A stretch of DNA of 64,000 bases from Romboutsia ilealis (GTDB taxonomy: Bacteria > Bacillota > Clostridia > Peptostreptococcales > Peptostreptococcaceae): NCBI RefSeq assembly GCF_900015215.1, contig NZ_LN555523.1, forward strand, positions 916,912-980,911, given 5' to 3'. Positions 37,798-46,216 of the stretch are shown in pieces. The translations under genes and the position numbers were made by a program. How positions within the stretch are numbered: the stretch's first letter is position 1; every line of letters starts with the position of its first letter. The notes under the pieces were generated by a model, which was not told the DNA's origin, made no database searches, and saw only the letters and a list, made by a program, of their open reading frames with translations.

Positions 37798-38388
37798 TAT
37801 TACACTTTTAAGTTGACTTAGTGAGTTGCTTTCTAATAATTTTTTCATTTTACTTCTATCGTTTATAAATTTATTATAGACACTATCAGAAATAGATTCA
37901 TCTCCATAAACTTTCCAATATCTAGTTTTACAGAACTTATAATTACCATATCCCATAAATCCTACAACGTCCTTTAATGGATAACCTAAGAATATACCTA
38001 TTTCATGAGGGAAATCTTTAGTATGAAGTTTATCTATCAATAGTTCTATGTAGCTATCTAAATTATAATCAGATGGGTATCCGATAAATTTCAAGAAGTT
38101 TAAACATTTTTTATTATCCAATACATTAGATAGTGAACTTCTATTTATAAATATTATACGTATACCGCCATCAGATATATTAATTATATAGTAAGATAAC
38201 TTGTAACAATTGCTAAAAAAGGAATTTATGTCATTTAACTTAGAATCTTTATCTTTATCTTTTGATGATATATTTAATATCTCTGAAGGTTTGGAACCAA
38301 GAATTACCGGGCCTAAAACTTCAATTAACCATTTTATATAAGATGAATTTATTTTATATTCACAACAATTTCTATTACAAATATTCAT
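37795..38388 (-). CDS. DUF3793 family protein
   Basis: This 197-residue protein matches the DUF3793 family as I know it: a Cys-rich N terminus (MNICNRNCCEYK), KWLIEVLGPVILGSKPSEIL, and the late motif HEIGIFLGYPLKDVVGFMGY. The family is frequent in clostridia near iron-uptake or flavodoxin genes, but its activity is unknown. A perfect Fur-type palindrome sits just upstream of its start, so iron repression is likely. AGGAGG precedes the ATG. Confidence 0.82.
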   Translation of the reverse strand: MNICNRNCCEYKINSSYIKWLIEVLGPVILGSKPSEILNISSKDKDKDSKLNDINSFFSNCYKLSYYIINISDGGIRIIFINRSSLSNVLDNKKCLNFLKFIGYPSDYNLDSYIELLIDKLHTKDFPHEIGIFLGYPLKDVVGFMGYGNYKFCKTRYWKVYGDESISDSVYNKFINDRSKMKKLLESNSLSQLKSVI

Positions 38389-38403
38389 ATTTACCTCCTA
38401 TAA

Positions 38404-38480
38404 TGATAATTATTATCAATTAATCATATCATAGCATATGCAAGTATAATTATCAATGATAAAAAATAATAATTGATAAT
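38404..38480. promoter_or_regulatory. Fur-box cluster between DUF3793 and DUF2325 genes
   Basis: 38404-38418 is a perfect 7-1-7 Fur box (TGATAATTATTATCA). 38449-38463 (ATTATCAATGATAA) and the AATTGATAATT near 38470 are further half-site combinations. This should control the divergent pair. Confidence 0.82.
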
Positions 38481-38587
38481 TGCTCCCAATAAGACTATCA
38501 TATTAATATAAAAATTATTTTCCAAATATGTAAAATTTATACTAATAAAAGTTTATTTTATAATGTTATAAAGGAGTAAGGATAGAA

Positions 38588-38911
38588 ATGAGTATAGTAG
38601 TAATCGGGGGAAATGAAAGAATGGAAAGTTGCTATAAATCTATAGCTAAATCCTTTGGGTATAAAAGTAAAATTTATACTAAAATGTGCAGAAAGATGAG
38701 TAATTCAATAGGTACGCCAGATGCAATAATTATATTTACATCAACTGTTTCGCATAAAATGACTATGAAAGCTGAAGAAGAAGCAAAAAAACAAAATATA
38801 CCAATACTTAGAAGTCATAGCAGTGGAAAAGTAGCTTTTGAAAATTGTATAAAGGAAATTAAGTATTGCATAGAAAACTGTAATCTTTGTGAATTAAAGA
38901 AAGAACAATAA
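38588..38911 (+). CDS. DUF2325 family protein
   Basis: This 107-residue alpha/beta protein begins MSIVVIGGNERMESCYKSIAK and contains DAIIIFTSTVSHKM and ILRSHSSG, the features of DUF2325. The two C-terminal cysteines (CIENCNLC) and others could bind metal. The function is not established. A Fur-box cluster lies upstream, shared with the divergent DUF3793 gene, and the siderophore importer follows. Iron-linked expression is therefore likely. GGAGTAAGG lies before the ATG. Confidence 0.8.
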   Translation: MSIVVIGGNERMESCYKSIAKSFGYKSKIYTKMCRKMSNSIGTPDAIIIFTSTVSHKMTMKAEEEAKKQNIPILRSHSSGKVAFENCIKEIKYCIENCNLCELKKEQ

Positions 38912-38981
38912 TATATATTTAACAAAAAATAGAAAAAATATGTTTACAAGTAAGAATTATTGGTATAAAATTAACATGAAT

Positions 38982-38996
38982 TGAAAATGAATATCA
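38982..38996. promoter_or_regulatory. Fur-like box of the siderophore importer operon
   Basis: TGAAAATGAATATCA matches 13 of 15 positions of the Fur pattern, about 60 bp before the first permease gene. Confidence 0.65.
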
Positions 38997-39058
38997 ATAT
39001 ATTATAATAAATATTATTAATAATGTATAAAAAGTAATTATAAAAGGCAGGAGGAAAA

Positions 39059-40018
39059 ATGAAAAAAAGATATTTATCAATAATGTTAATTATATTGTCT
39101 TTAGTTTCTTTACTTATAGGGGCTAAAAATATTACAATTTCAGATCTTATTAGTTTTAACAATGATAGTATAAATATAATGTTAATAAGTAGAGTACCAA
39201 GAATTATAGCTATATTGCTTGCAGGAGTAGGAATGAGTATATGCGGGCTTATAATGCAACAAATTAGTAAAAATAAATTTGTATCTCCAACTACAGGAGC
39301 GACAATAGATTCAGCACAACTTGGTATAGTTGTAGCTATGATATTAATGCCAAATGCGTCTTCAATGCAAAAAGCTTTAATATCATTTGTATTTGCATTA
39401 GCAGGAACATACATATTTATGAAATTCATAAGAACTTTAAAATTTAAAGATGCAATATTTATTCCATTAGTTGGGATAATGTGTGGAAATATAATAGGTT
39501 CACTTACTAGTTTCTTAGGTTACAAATTTGAACTTATGCAAAATATAAATTCTTGGATGCAAGGTAAATTCTCAATGATACTTAGAGGTAATTATGAGTT
39601 AATTTATATAAGCATACCACTTATAATAATAGCAATTTTATATGCTAATAAATTTACTGTAGCAGGTATGGGGGAAGATTTTGCTAAGAACTTAGGCGTA
39701 GATTATGATAAAGTTGTTAATTTAGGATTAGTTATAGTAGCGTTAGTAACTGTATCTGTTGTAATAACAGCTGGTAACATACCATATATAGGTTTAATAG
39801 TTCCAAATATAGTTTCTTTATATAAAGGAGACAATGTTGGAGAAAATATAGGTCACACTGCACTGTTTGGAGCACTGTTCGTTTTAGTATGCGATATATT
39901 AAGTAGAATAATTATATATCCATATGAACTATCAGTTGGTCTTACAATTGGAGTTTTAGGAAGTGGTATATTCCTTTGTATGATATTTAGGAGGGCTGGA
40001 TATGGAGCTAAAAGCTAA
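39059..40018 (+). CDS. Iron-siderophore ABC permease, YclN-like
   Basis: This 319-residue FecCD-family permease has about nine or ten membrane helices. It has RVPRIIAILLAGVGMSICGLIMQQ near the start and GNIPYIGLIVPNIVSL near the end, the latter being the ATPase-contact region. It forms the transmembrane channel with the next permease. The order permease-permease-ATPase-binding protein equals Bacillus subtilis yclNOPQ (petrobactin) and the C. difficile equivalent. Substrate assignment by order is inference. It overlaps the next gene by 17 bases, which implies translational coupling. Confidence 0.87.
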   Translation: MKKRYLSIMLIILSLVSLLIGAKNITISDLISFNNDSINIMLISRVPRIIAILLAGVGMSICGLIMQQISKNKFVSPTTGATIDSAQLGIVVAMILMPNASSMQKALISFVFALAGTYIFMKFIRTLKFKDAIFIPLVGIMCGNIIGSLTSFLGYKFELMQNINSWMQGKFSMILRGNYELIYISIPLIIIAILYANKFTVAGMGEDFAKNLGVDYDKVVNLGLVIVALVTVSVVITAGNIPYIGLIVPNIVSLYKGDNVGENIGHTALFGALFVLVCDILSRIIIYPYELSVGLTIGVLGSGIFLCMIFRRAGYGAKS

Positions 40019-41024
40019 ACCGAATGTAAAAAAAGAATTAAATAAAAATATAAATAAAAAAAGTAAAAGTGAAATTGAAGCAGGTAATAAGATTTTTATC
40101 TTAGGAATAATGATTTTAATAGTAAGTAGTCTATTTTTAGGGATAGGATTAAATGCAAATAATATGGATTATGCCTTATCTCAACGTATACCAAAATTAC
40201 TATCTATAATATTAACTGGAGTATGTATATCTATATCTACTACAATATTCCAAACTATAACGGGTAATAAAATACTAACACCAAATGTTATGGGGCTTGA
40301 CTCATTATATGTATTAATACAAACAGTTATAGTATTTGTATTAGGAAGTTCAAGCGTATTTATAGTAAATAAGAAATATAACTTTGTAATATGTGTAGCA
40401 GGTATGATTGTTTTATCGTCACTACTTTACAAGTTAATGTTTAAAAAAGAAAATTCAAATATATTATTCTTACTATTAGTAGGTATGATATTTGGAACAT
40501 TATTTAGTAGTTTATCATCTTTTATGCAAATGGTCATAGACCCAAATGAGTTTTTAGTATTACAAAATAAACTATTTGCAAGTTTTAACAATGTTAATGT
40601 AGACATATTATTAATATCAATCATATTAATCATACTAGTAATTCCATTTATATGTGATGATTTAAAATACTTAGATGTTATAAATTTAGGTAGAGATCAA
40701 TCTATAAACTTAGGTATAGATTATGATAAATTAGTTAGAAAACTATTTGTAACAGTAGCTATATTTATATCTATATCAACAGCACTAGTAGGTCCAATTA
40801 CATTTTTAGGATTATTAGTAGTAAATCTTTCAAGACAAATGATAAATACTTATAAACATAAGTACCTAATAACAATGTCTGTATTATTAAGTGTATTCGT
40901 ATTAGTAACTGGGCAGTTATTAGCAGAAAGAATATTTGACTTTAGTACACCAGTAAGTGTAATTATAAACTTAATAGGTGGAATATACTTTATGTACTTA
41001 TTATTAAAGGAGAGCAGAATATGA
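40002..41024 (+). CDS. Iron-siderophore ABC permease, YclO-like
   Basis: This 340-residue second FecCD-type permease carries an unusually long, Lys-rich cytoplasmic N terminus (about 30 residues) before the first helix. It has RIPKLLSIILTGVCISISTTIFQT and the late GPITFLGLLVVNLSRQM segment. It should pair with the YclN-like subunit. AGGAGG within the end of the previous gene serves its start. It overlaps the ATPase gene by four bases (ATGA). Confidence 0.87.
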   Translation: MELKAKPNVKKELNKNINKKSKSEIEAGNKIFILGIMILIVSSLFLGIGLNANNMDYALSQRIPKLLSIILTGVCISISTTIFQTITGNKILTPNVMGLDSLYVLIQTVIVFVLGSSSVFIVNKKYNFVICVAGMIVLSSLLYKLMFKKENSNILFLLLVGMIFGTLFSSLSSFMQMVIDPNEFLVLQNKLFASFNNVNVDILLISIILIILVIPFICDDLKYLDVINLGRDQSINLGIDYDKLVRKLFVTVAIFISISTALVGPITFLGLLVVNLSRQMINTYKHKYLITMSVLLSVFVLVTGQLLAERIFDFSTPVSVIINLIGGIYFMYLLLKESRI

Positions 41025-41776
41025 TTTTAGTTAAAAATATATTAAAGAAATATGGAAATAAAAAAGTTGTTAATGATGTATCTGTAAATATAGAAAAAGG
41101 AAAAATAACTTCTTTTATAGGACCTAACGGTGCTGGTAAAAGTACACTTTTATCTATGATAACAAGACTTATGCAAAAAGATTTTGGTGAAGTTTACATA
41201 GAAGGTAAAGAAATAAGTACTTGGGATAAAAAAGAGTTATCAAAAAAGATTGCTATACTTAAACAATCAAACAACTTAAATATGAGACTTACAATAAGAG
41301 AATTAGTTAGTTTTGGAAGATTCCCTTATTGTGAAGGAAGATTAACAGAAGAAGATGAAAAATTTGTAGATGATGCTATAGAATATATGAATTTAGTAGA
41401 TATACAAGAAAAATACTTAGATGAACTAAGTGGAGGTCAAAGACAAAGAGCATTCATAGCAATGGTAATAGCTCAAGGAACAGATTATATATTCCTAGAT
41501 GAACCTCTTAACAACCTAGATATGAAAAATGCTTCATCTATGATGAAGGTACTTAGAAATCTTTGTGATGATTTAGGAAAAACTATAATACTTGTAATGC
41601 ATGATATAAATTTTACAGCTTGTTACTCTGATTATATAGTAGCACTTAAAGATGGTAAAATAGCAAAACAAGGTACAGTAGATGAAATTATAAATGAAGA
41701 TACTTTAAGAGAAATTTATGAAATGGACTTTAATGTTCAAGAAATAGATGGAAATAAAATAAGTATATATTATTAA
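41021..41776 (+). CDS. Iron-siderophore ABC ATPase, YclP-like
   Basis: This 251-residue ABC ATPase has Walker A GPNGAGKST, signature LSGGQRQRAF, Walker B YIFLDEP and a switch His in VMHDINF. It powers the YclN/O-like channel from the cytoplasmic side. The start overlaps the preceding stop as ATGA. The stop codon is followed directly by a Fur-like box belonging to the binding-protein gene. Confidence 0.92.
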   Translation: MILVKNILKKYGNKKVVNDVSVNIEKGKITSFIGPNGAGKSTLLSMITRLMQKDFGEVYIEGKEISTWDKKELSKKIAILKQSNNLNMRLTIRELVSFGRFPYCEGRLTEEDEKFVDDAIEYMNLVDIQEKYLDELSGGQRQRAFIAMVIAQGTDYIFLDEPLNNLDMKNASSMMKVLRNLCDDLGKTIILVMHDINFTACYSDYIVALKDGKIAKQGTVDEIINEDTLREIYEMDFNVQEIDGNKISIYY

Positions 41777-41791
41777 TGATAATAATTATCT
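41777..41791. promoter_or_regulatory. Fur-like box before the binding-protein gene
   Basis: TGATAATAATTATCT matches 14 of 15 Fur positions and abuts the stop codon of the ATPase gene. It suggests an internal, iron-controlled promoter that gives the binding protein separate expression. Confidence 0.72.
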
Positions 41792-41840
41792 TTTTCGCGA
41801 AAAGAAATTAGTATAAAAATAAAATTTATGGAGGAAGCTT

Positions 41841-42785
41841 ATGAATAAAAAAGCAGCAATTATTGCAGGTGTTGCAATAGTAGGATTAATAGGTGCATTT
41901 GCATTAAGTGGTAAAAATAAAATACAAGATACAGAAGTTAAAGGAACAGAAGTAGTTACAGTTCAAGATGAAAATGGAACTATAGAAGTTTCTAAAAATC
42001 CTGAAAGAGTAGTTACATTTGACTATGGAACATTAGATATATTAGATAATATGGGAGTTGACGTTATTGGACTTCCAAAGAAATCTGTACCAGAATACTT
42101 ATCAAAGTATAAAGATGATGCTTATGGTGATGTAGGTGGATTAAAAGAGCCTGATTTTGAAGCAATAAATGAATTAAACCCAGATTTAATAATAATAAGT
42201 GGAAGACAAGCAGATATGTACGATAAATTTGCTGAAATAGCTACAACTGTATACTTATCAGTAGATGGTAGTGACTACTTAAATGATTTTTCTCGTAATT
42301 TAGATGTATTAGGTAAAATATTCGGTAAAGAAGATTTTGTAAAAGAAAACTTAGATAACTTAACTAAACAAATGGACGAAGTTAAAGCAATAGCTCAAGA
42401 AAAAAATGTAAATGCTTTAACTACTATGGTTGATGAAGGAAGTATAAGTGTATTCTCTGATAAGTCTAGATTTGGTTTAATATACAACCAATTAGGTGTT
42501 ACAAATAAAGATGATAAAATAGAAGAATCAAGCCATGGACAACAAGTTACTTTTGAATACTTAGTAGAACAAAACCCAGAGTACATATTCGTTATAGATA
42601 AAGGAAGTGCTACAGGTGGAGAAGGTACAGCTAAAGCTTTATTTGATAATGATTTAATGAAATCAACAGATGCTTACAAAAACGGTAAAATAGTATACTT
42701 AGATTCAGCAGCGTGGTATGTAGTTGCAGGTGGATTAGATTCTACTCAAACTATGATAAATAATGTTAAAGATGCATTAAAATAA
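41841..42785 (+). CDS. Siderophore-binding protein, YclQ-like, without lipobox
   Basis: This 314-residue class III solute-binding protein (FhuD/YclQ type) has an N-terminal lobe starting near VVTVQDENGTIEVSKNPERVV, a long backbone helix, and a C-terminal lobe ending DSTQTMINNVKDALK. It should capture ferric siderophore for the YclNOP-like transporter. Unlike relatives, residues 1-25 (MNKKAAIIAGVAIVGLIGAF...) contain no cysteine, so it cannot be a lipoprotein. It is either anchored by this helix or released by signal peptidase I. GGAGGAAGC precedes the ATG. It has its own Fur-like box. Confidence 0.87.
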   Translation: MNKKAAIIAGVAIVGLIGAFALSGKNKIQDTEVKGTEVVTVQDENGTIEVSKNPERVVTFDYGTLDILDNMGVDVIGLPKKSVPEYLSKYKDDAYGDVGGLKEPDFEAINELNPDLIIISGRQADMYDKFAEIATTVYLSVDGSDYLNDFSRNLDVLGKIFGKEDFVKENLDNLTKQMDEVKAIAQEKNVNALTTMVDEGSISVFSDKSRFGLIYNQLGVTNKDDKIEESSHGQQVTFEYLVEQNPEYIFVIDKGSATGGEGTAKALFDNDLMKSTDAYKNGKIVYLDSAAWYVVAGGLDSTQTMINNVKDALK

Positions 42786-42793
42786 TTTAATAT

Positions 42794-42828
42794 GAACTGG
42801 ATAAGGTTAATTACTTATCCAGTTTTTT
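42794..42828 (+). terminator. Terminator of the siderophore importer operon
   Basis: AACTGGATAAG pairs with CTTATCCAGTT, followed by Ts that lead into repeat C6. Confidence 0.92.
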
Positions 42829-43037
42829 TACGTGTAGGGAAATTATATCATAAATATATTTGTACATAACCTATGAATATAAGTAATATCAATAATTTTA
42901 TAAATATAAAAAATAATGTTTTGAAATGCTTTGCCCACGCAGTGGCTCAAGCAACGGATGTATATGTAGCGGTAGCAAGGATATATCGTTGGCGAAATGA
43001 AGTGTTTCGCCGACACGTCGCTCAAGCGAAGCGAATT
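42822..43037 (+). repeat. Mosaic hairpin repeat, copy C6 (expanded middle hairpin)
   Basis: The left module is diverged but keeps TAAGTAATATCAATAA. The right module has hairpin units 1 and 3 almost identical to C4. Unit 2 is replaced by the longer form with GTAGCGGTAGCAAGGATATATCGTTGGCG, shared with C5. Open frames at 42843-43025 and 42873-43058 fall inside it and are not credible genes. Confidence 0.82.
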
Positions 43038-43134
43038 GTTGTTTTTAAGAAAAAATAATATATAGTTTATTTAAAAAAATAATACAAATACTATTTTTAA
43101 GAAAGTATTTTAGCTAGAAAGGAGAGACATAATT

Positions 43135-43467
43135 ATGAATTGTTTAAAGAAAAGAGCTATGTTTATTACAGCTGGATTTTTAGGAATTGGAGGATATATA
43201 CTATACCAAAATTTAAAAACTAGAGTAGATGATCTAGAAGAAGAAATATGGGGTATGGAAGATTCTGAACTTGAAGCTTGCCCATATTGTGATAGAGTTT
43301 ACACAATGGAATATGAAACATATGATGATTTTGGTGATAATATAGAACAAATTAAAGTAGAAGAAGCAAAATATGAAAATCGCAATAATGAATTACATGA
43401 TGAAGTACAAAACTACCTTGAACATGCTGAAGAAGAAAAAAATAAATATGATAAAGATGAAAAGTAA
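43135..43467 (+). CDS. Small membrane-anchored protein with CPYC motif, 110 aa
   Basis: This 110-residue protein has one N-terminal membrane span (about residues 9-24) and then an acidic helical region. A CPYC motif near residue 49 resembles a thioredoxin-like redox or metal site. The C terminus is charged (EEEKNKYDKDEK). AAGGAGAGA precedes the ATG. It lies behind repeat C6 and convergent with the 144-aa helical gene. I do not recognise the family. A redox or metal-binding role from CPYC is only a suggestion. Confidence 0.7.
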   Translation: MNCLKKRAMFITAGFLGIGGYILYQNLKTRVDDLEEEIWGMEDSELEACPYCDRVYTMEYETYDDFGDNIEQIKVEEAKYENRNNELHDEVQNYLEHAEEEKNKYDKDEK

Positions 43468-43480
43468 ATAATTAAAAAAT

Positions 43481-43514
43481 ACTAAAGGAGTTGATATAAT
43501 CAACTCCTTTAGTA
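43481..43514 (-). terminator. Terminator between convergent small genes
   Basis: ACTAAAGGAGTTGA pairs perfectly with TCAACTCCTTTAGT. The T-run is on the minus-strand side. Confidence 0.8.
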
Positions 43515-43949
43515 TTATAAGAATTTTCTTAAATCTAGTGCAAAGTTTTCTTCTAATTTTATAACATCAGATGCCAACTCTTTAACTTCAGGTAAAGCTG
43601 TAGGATATTTATTTAAATACTTGGCAATAGATTTAATACCCATATTACAACCATCAGTCATTAAATCGGCTATATGTTCATCTTGATTAGCCTGCATCAT
43701 TGTAAAATTTATTTTTACCCAGCTCATTGCAGTAGCTATAGTACTTGGTTCTTTACCGTTATCATGAAATTTATTTAAATATTCGTGTGTTTTATTTCCT
43801 AGTCTTTCATGCTCTTTTAAATATTTGTTTAAAATATCTATAAGTTGTTTATCATCTGCATGGATAATAACTTCATTTATTCCTTGCACTCCCATTTTTA
43901 TTCCTGAATTACATTCATTTAGTAGTTTTATAGTATCATCATTAGGCAT
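43515..43949 (-). CDS. Helical bundle protein, 144 aa, unknown
   Basis: This soluble all-helical protein of 144 residues looks like a four-helix bundle. Glu and His residues are regularly placed (KEHERLGNKTHEY, NQDEHIADLM), reminiscent of ferritin-like DUF2383 or DUF892 bundles. I cannot confirm a full metal-ligand set. AAGGAGAC precedes the ATG. It stands alone between the CPYC protein and the AraC regulator. An iron or stress role would fit the region but is not shown. Confidence 0.7.
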   Translation of the reverse strand: MPNDDTIKLLNECNSGIKMGVQGINEVIIHADDKQLIDILNKYLKEHERLGNKTHEYLNKFHDNGKEPSTIATAMSWVKINFTMMQANQDEHIADLMTDGCNMGIKSIAKYLNKYPTALPEVKELASDVIKLEENFALDLRKFL

Positions 43950-44029
43950 ATTAAAGTCTCCTTACCTTATTTAATTATATATATTATTCCGTTACTAATT
44001 AAATAATATAAGAATTTTAGATAAGAAAA

Positions 44030-44749
44030 TTATAATTTAACTTCCTGTTTATATTCAAGAGGAGTTTTATTTGTTATTTTCTTAAAAACTGAAGAATAAT
44101 AATTTTGACTATTAAAACCAACACTTACGGCTACGTCAAGAAGGCTCAGATTAGAGTTTTTTAATAATTTTTTACTTTTTTCAACTCTAAATATATTTAA
44201 AAAATTAGTGAATGTATATCCTGTTTCAGATTTAAATATTTTACAAAAATAGCTTTTATTTATATTTAGTTCATTACAAATCGAATCAATAGATATAGGT
44301 GAATCAAAGTTTTTTATAGAGTACTCAACAGCTTTTTTTACATAAGGACTAAATTGATGATTTATCCTACCTTTACTAAATTTGTCATCATTAATTGTTG
44401 TTAATAAATTATATACATATTTTATACAAGTATTAGGTAAGTAATGGATGTTTATATATGTATTATCAACAGATCTAAATGGTCCTACAATAAAAAAACC
44501 TTTATTTTTATCAAATTTAGATATAGGAACTAGTAGAAAGTTTATATTATCTTCAAAATCAATTATAGAAAATGGATAGTTTTCTTTAAGACCTTTTATT
44601 TTTTCTATAAATAGATCACTCGAAGTGAAATCTTCTAATTGTTCATTTACTCCTACGCTATAAATCAAATTATAATTTTCATCAATAGCTTTTATAGGTA
44701 ACTGAAGACAATAAAAAAAGTCCTCTAGTATGTTAGCGATAGTATGCAA
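44030..44749 (-). CDS. AraC-family regulator, divergent from the heme operon
   Basis: This regulator has 239 residues. An N-terminal sensory region (about 1-125) contains PFSIIDFEDNINFLLVPI and GFFIVGPF. The C-terminal AraC double HTH (about 135-235) contains SIDSICNELNINKSYFCKIFKSETG and VGFNSQNYYSSVFKKI. The longest frame would begin at 44797. However, AAGGAGG sits eight bases before a TTG at 44749 (MHTIANILED), which I take as the start. The gene is divergent from the NEAT/sortase operon and may activate it. The inducer is unknown and could be heme or a siderophore. Confidence 0.8.
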   Translation of the reverse strand: MHTIANILEDFFYCLQLPIKAIDENYNLIYSVGVNEQLEDFTSSDLFIEKIKGLKENYPFSIIDFEDNINFLLVPISKFDKNKGFFIVGPFRSVDNTYINIHYLPNTCIKYVYNLLTTINDDKFSKGRINHQFSPYVKKAVEYSIKNFDSPISIDSICNELNINKSYFCKIFKSETGYTFTNFLNIFRVEKSKKLLKNSNLSLLDVAVSVGFNSQNYYSSVFKKITNKTPLEYKQEVKL

Positions 44750-44846
44750 AAAGTTTACCTCCTTTAAATTAATATAAATATATTTATAAAAAAACAAATA
44801 TATTTAAGCAAAAATAATGTATTTTAAATAAAATATTGGTTATAAA

Positions 44847-44944
44847 TGAAAATCACTATCAATATATTATTAACTTTAAACGAAGAAAAGTCAATATAAA
44901 ACAATAATAAATACTAATTAACAATGATTATCAGTAATGATAAT
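44847..44944. promoter_or_regulatory. Two Fur-like boxes before the NEAT operon
   Basis: TGAAAATCACTATCA at 44847-44861 matches 13 of 15 positions of the Fur pattern. A second site at 44924-44944 combines TGATTATCA with ATGATAAT. Both lie between the AraC gene and the NEAT gene. Confidence 0.75.
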
Positions 44945-44976
44945 ATACAAATATAATTATATAGAGGGAGATAGAT

Positions 44977-45618
44977 ATGAAATACATAAAATCAATATTA
45001 TCAGTAATGCTAGTTGCAGTATTTATGATGGCATCAGGAATAAATGCAAGTGCTTTAGAATTAAGTGAAGTTGAAAGTGGAATTTATGAAGTACAAAATG
45101 ATGTAAATCATGAAAGTGAAATAGGAATGAGTATGGCAAGAAGTTACTTAGATCCAACTATGAAATTAGAGATTAAAGGTGGTAAAGTATATTATACCAT
45201 TAAATTTAGTGGTGCAAATTATATGAAAGACCACAAAATTTCAATAAATGGTGAAAATGTAAATCTTGATATAATCAATGAAGATAATGAAAACCATACA
45301 ATAGAATTAGGTTTTGAAACAGATACAATAGAACCAGATATGAAAGCTAGTATGTATGTAGATGCTATGGGTAGAGATGTTGAGTTTGGAATAATAACTA
45401 AAACAGATACTTTAAAATTAATAGAAAAGATAGAAGAGCCTGAAGAAGAAGTGGTTGAAGAAGAAGTGGTTGAAGAAGAAGTGGTTGAAGAAGAAGCAAA
45501 CTCAACAGTTGAGGCAGCAACTGATACAACAAGTAATAATAATACTATCTTATATGTAGGTATAGGAGTTGTAGTTGTTTTAGTAGCTGCGTTTCTTATA
45601 ATGAAGGGTAAAAAATAA
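44977..45618 (+). CDS. NEAT-domain surface protein
   Basis: This 213-residue protein has a signal peptide at residues 1-27 (ending INASA). A NEAT domain at about 30-150 follows (SYLDPTMKLEIKGGKVYYTIKFSGANYMK ... MYVDAMGRDVEFGI). Then comes a tandem EEEVV spacer (about 155-175), an Asn/Thr linker and a C-terminal membrane span with Lys tail. NEAT domains bind heme or hemoproteins at the cell surface. The usual YxxxY heme-tyrosine pair is not seen after MYVDAMGRDV. No LPxTG/NPxTN-like sorting motif precedes the span. It is the first gene of a nine-gene operon with two Fur-like boxes upstream. Confidence 0.88.
   Translation: MKYIKSILSVMLVAVFMMASGINASALELSEVESGIYEVQNDVNHESEIGMSMARSYLDPTMKLEIKGGKVYYTIKFSGANYMKDHKISINGENVNLDIINEDNENHTIELGFETDTIEPDMKASMYVDAMGRDVEFGIITKTDTLKLIEKIEEPEEEVVEEEVVEEEVVEEEANSTVEAATDTTSNNNTILYVGIGVVVVLVAAFLIMKGKK
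45442..45497 (+). repeat. 15-bp tandem repeat coding EEEVV
   Basis: The unit GAAGAAGAAGTGGTT is repeated three times exactly plus a partial fourth. It encodes an acidic stalk in the NEAT protein. Such repeats often vary in number between strains. Confidence 0.9.
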
Positions 45619-45621
45619 GAT

Positions 45622-46206
45622 ATGAAATCTAAAACTTCTAAAATATTAATAATAGTGGGCCTACTAATTTGTGTAGGCTCACTATCTATAAAGGGCTATT
45701 CAAAGTATCTAGAAAATAAAGCAACTAAAAGTTTTGAAGAAAAAATAGATAAAAATACTAAAGAATCTAAAGAAGATGATTTTACAAATGTAAAAGCTGG
45801 AGATGAAATAGCAATTATAAATATACCATCTATAAAACTAAATACAGTAGTAGTTGAAAGTATTGAAAAACAATACTTAAAACATTATGTATGTCATTTT
45901 GAAAATAGTGCTATGCCAGGGCAATATGGAAATTTTTCTTTAGCAGGTCATAGTAGTTACAGATATAATGAGGTATTTAATGAACTTCATAAAATCAGTC
46001 TAGAGGATGAAATAATAATAAAAACTTTAAATAATGAATTTACATATGTAGTAAAAGATATTTTTGAAGTTGATCCAGAGGATACCTATGTATTAGATCA
46101 AGATAACGAAAAAAAAGAGCTAACAATAGTTACTTGTACTAATAATGGTAAAAACAGATTAATAGTTAAAGCTGAAATAGCTGAAGATGAAAATAATAAT
46201 AAATAG
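45622..46206 (+). CDS. Sortase, probably class D/B-like
   Basis: This 194-residue membrane-anchored transpeptidase has an N-terminal span (about 8-24) and a sortase beta barrel. The catalytic triad can be placed: His110 in LAGHSS, Cys172 in VTCT and Arg179 in KNRLIV. The class is not certain. TLxTC-type spacing and AGH resemble class D more than class B. It starts three bases after the NEAT gene with only a weak, distant ribosome-binding site, so translation is probably coupled. It should attach a surface protein, yet the adjacent NEAT protein shows no sorting motif. Confidence 0.87.
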   Translation: MKSKTSKILIIVGLLICVGSLSIKGYSKYLENKATKSFEEKIDKNTKESKEDDFTNVKAGDEIAIINIPSIKLNTVVVESIEKQYLKHYVCHFENSAMPGQYGNFSLAGHSSYRYNEVFNELHKISLEDEIIIKTLNNEFTYVVKDIFEVDPEDTYVLDQDNEKKELTIVTCTNNGKNRLIVKAEIAEDENNNK

Positions 46207-46216
46207 GAGAGAGATT

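Noticed and set aside
42873..43058. Open frame of 61 codons and its minus-strand partner
   Set aside because: Both come from repeat copy C6; there is no ribosome-binding site or recognisable protein.
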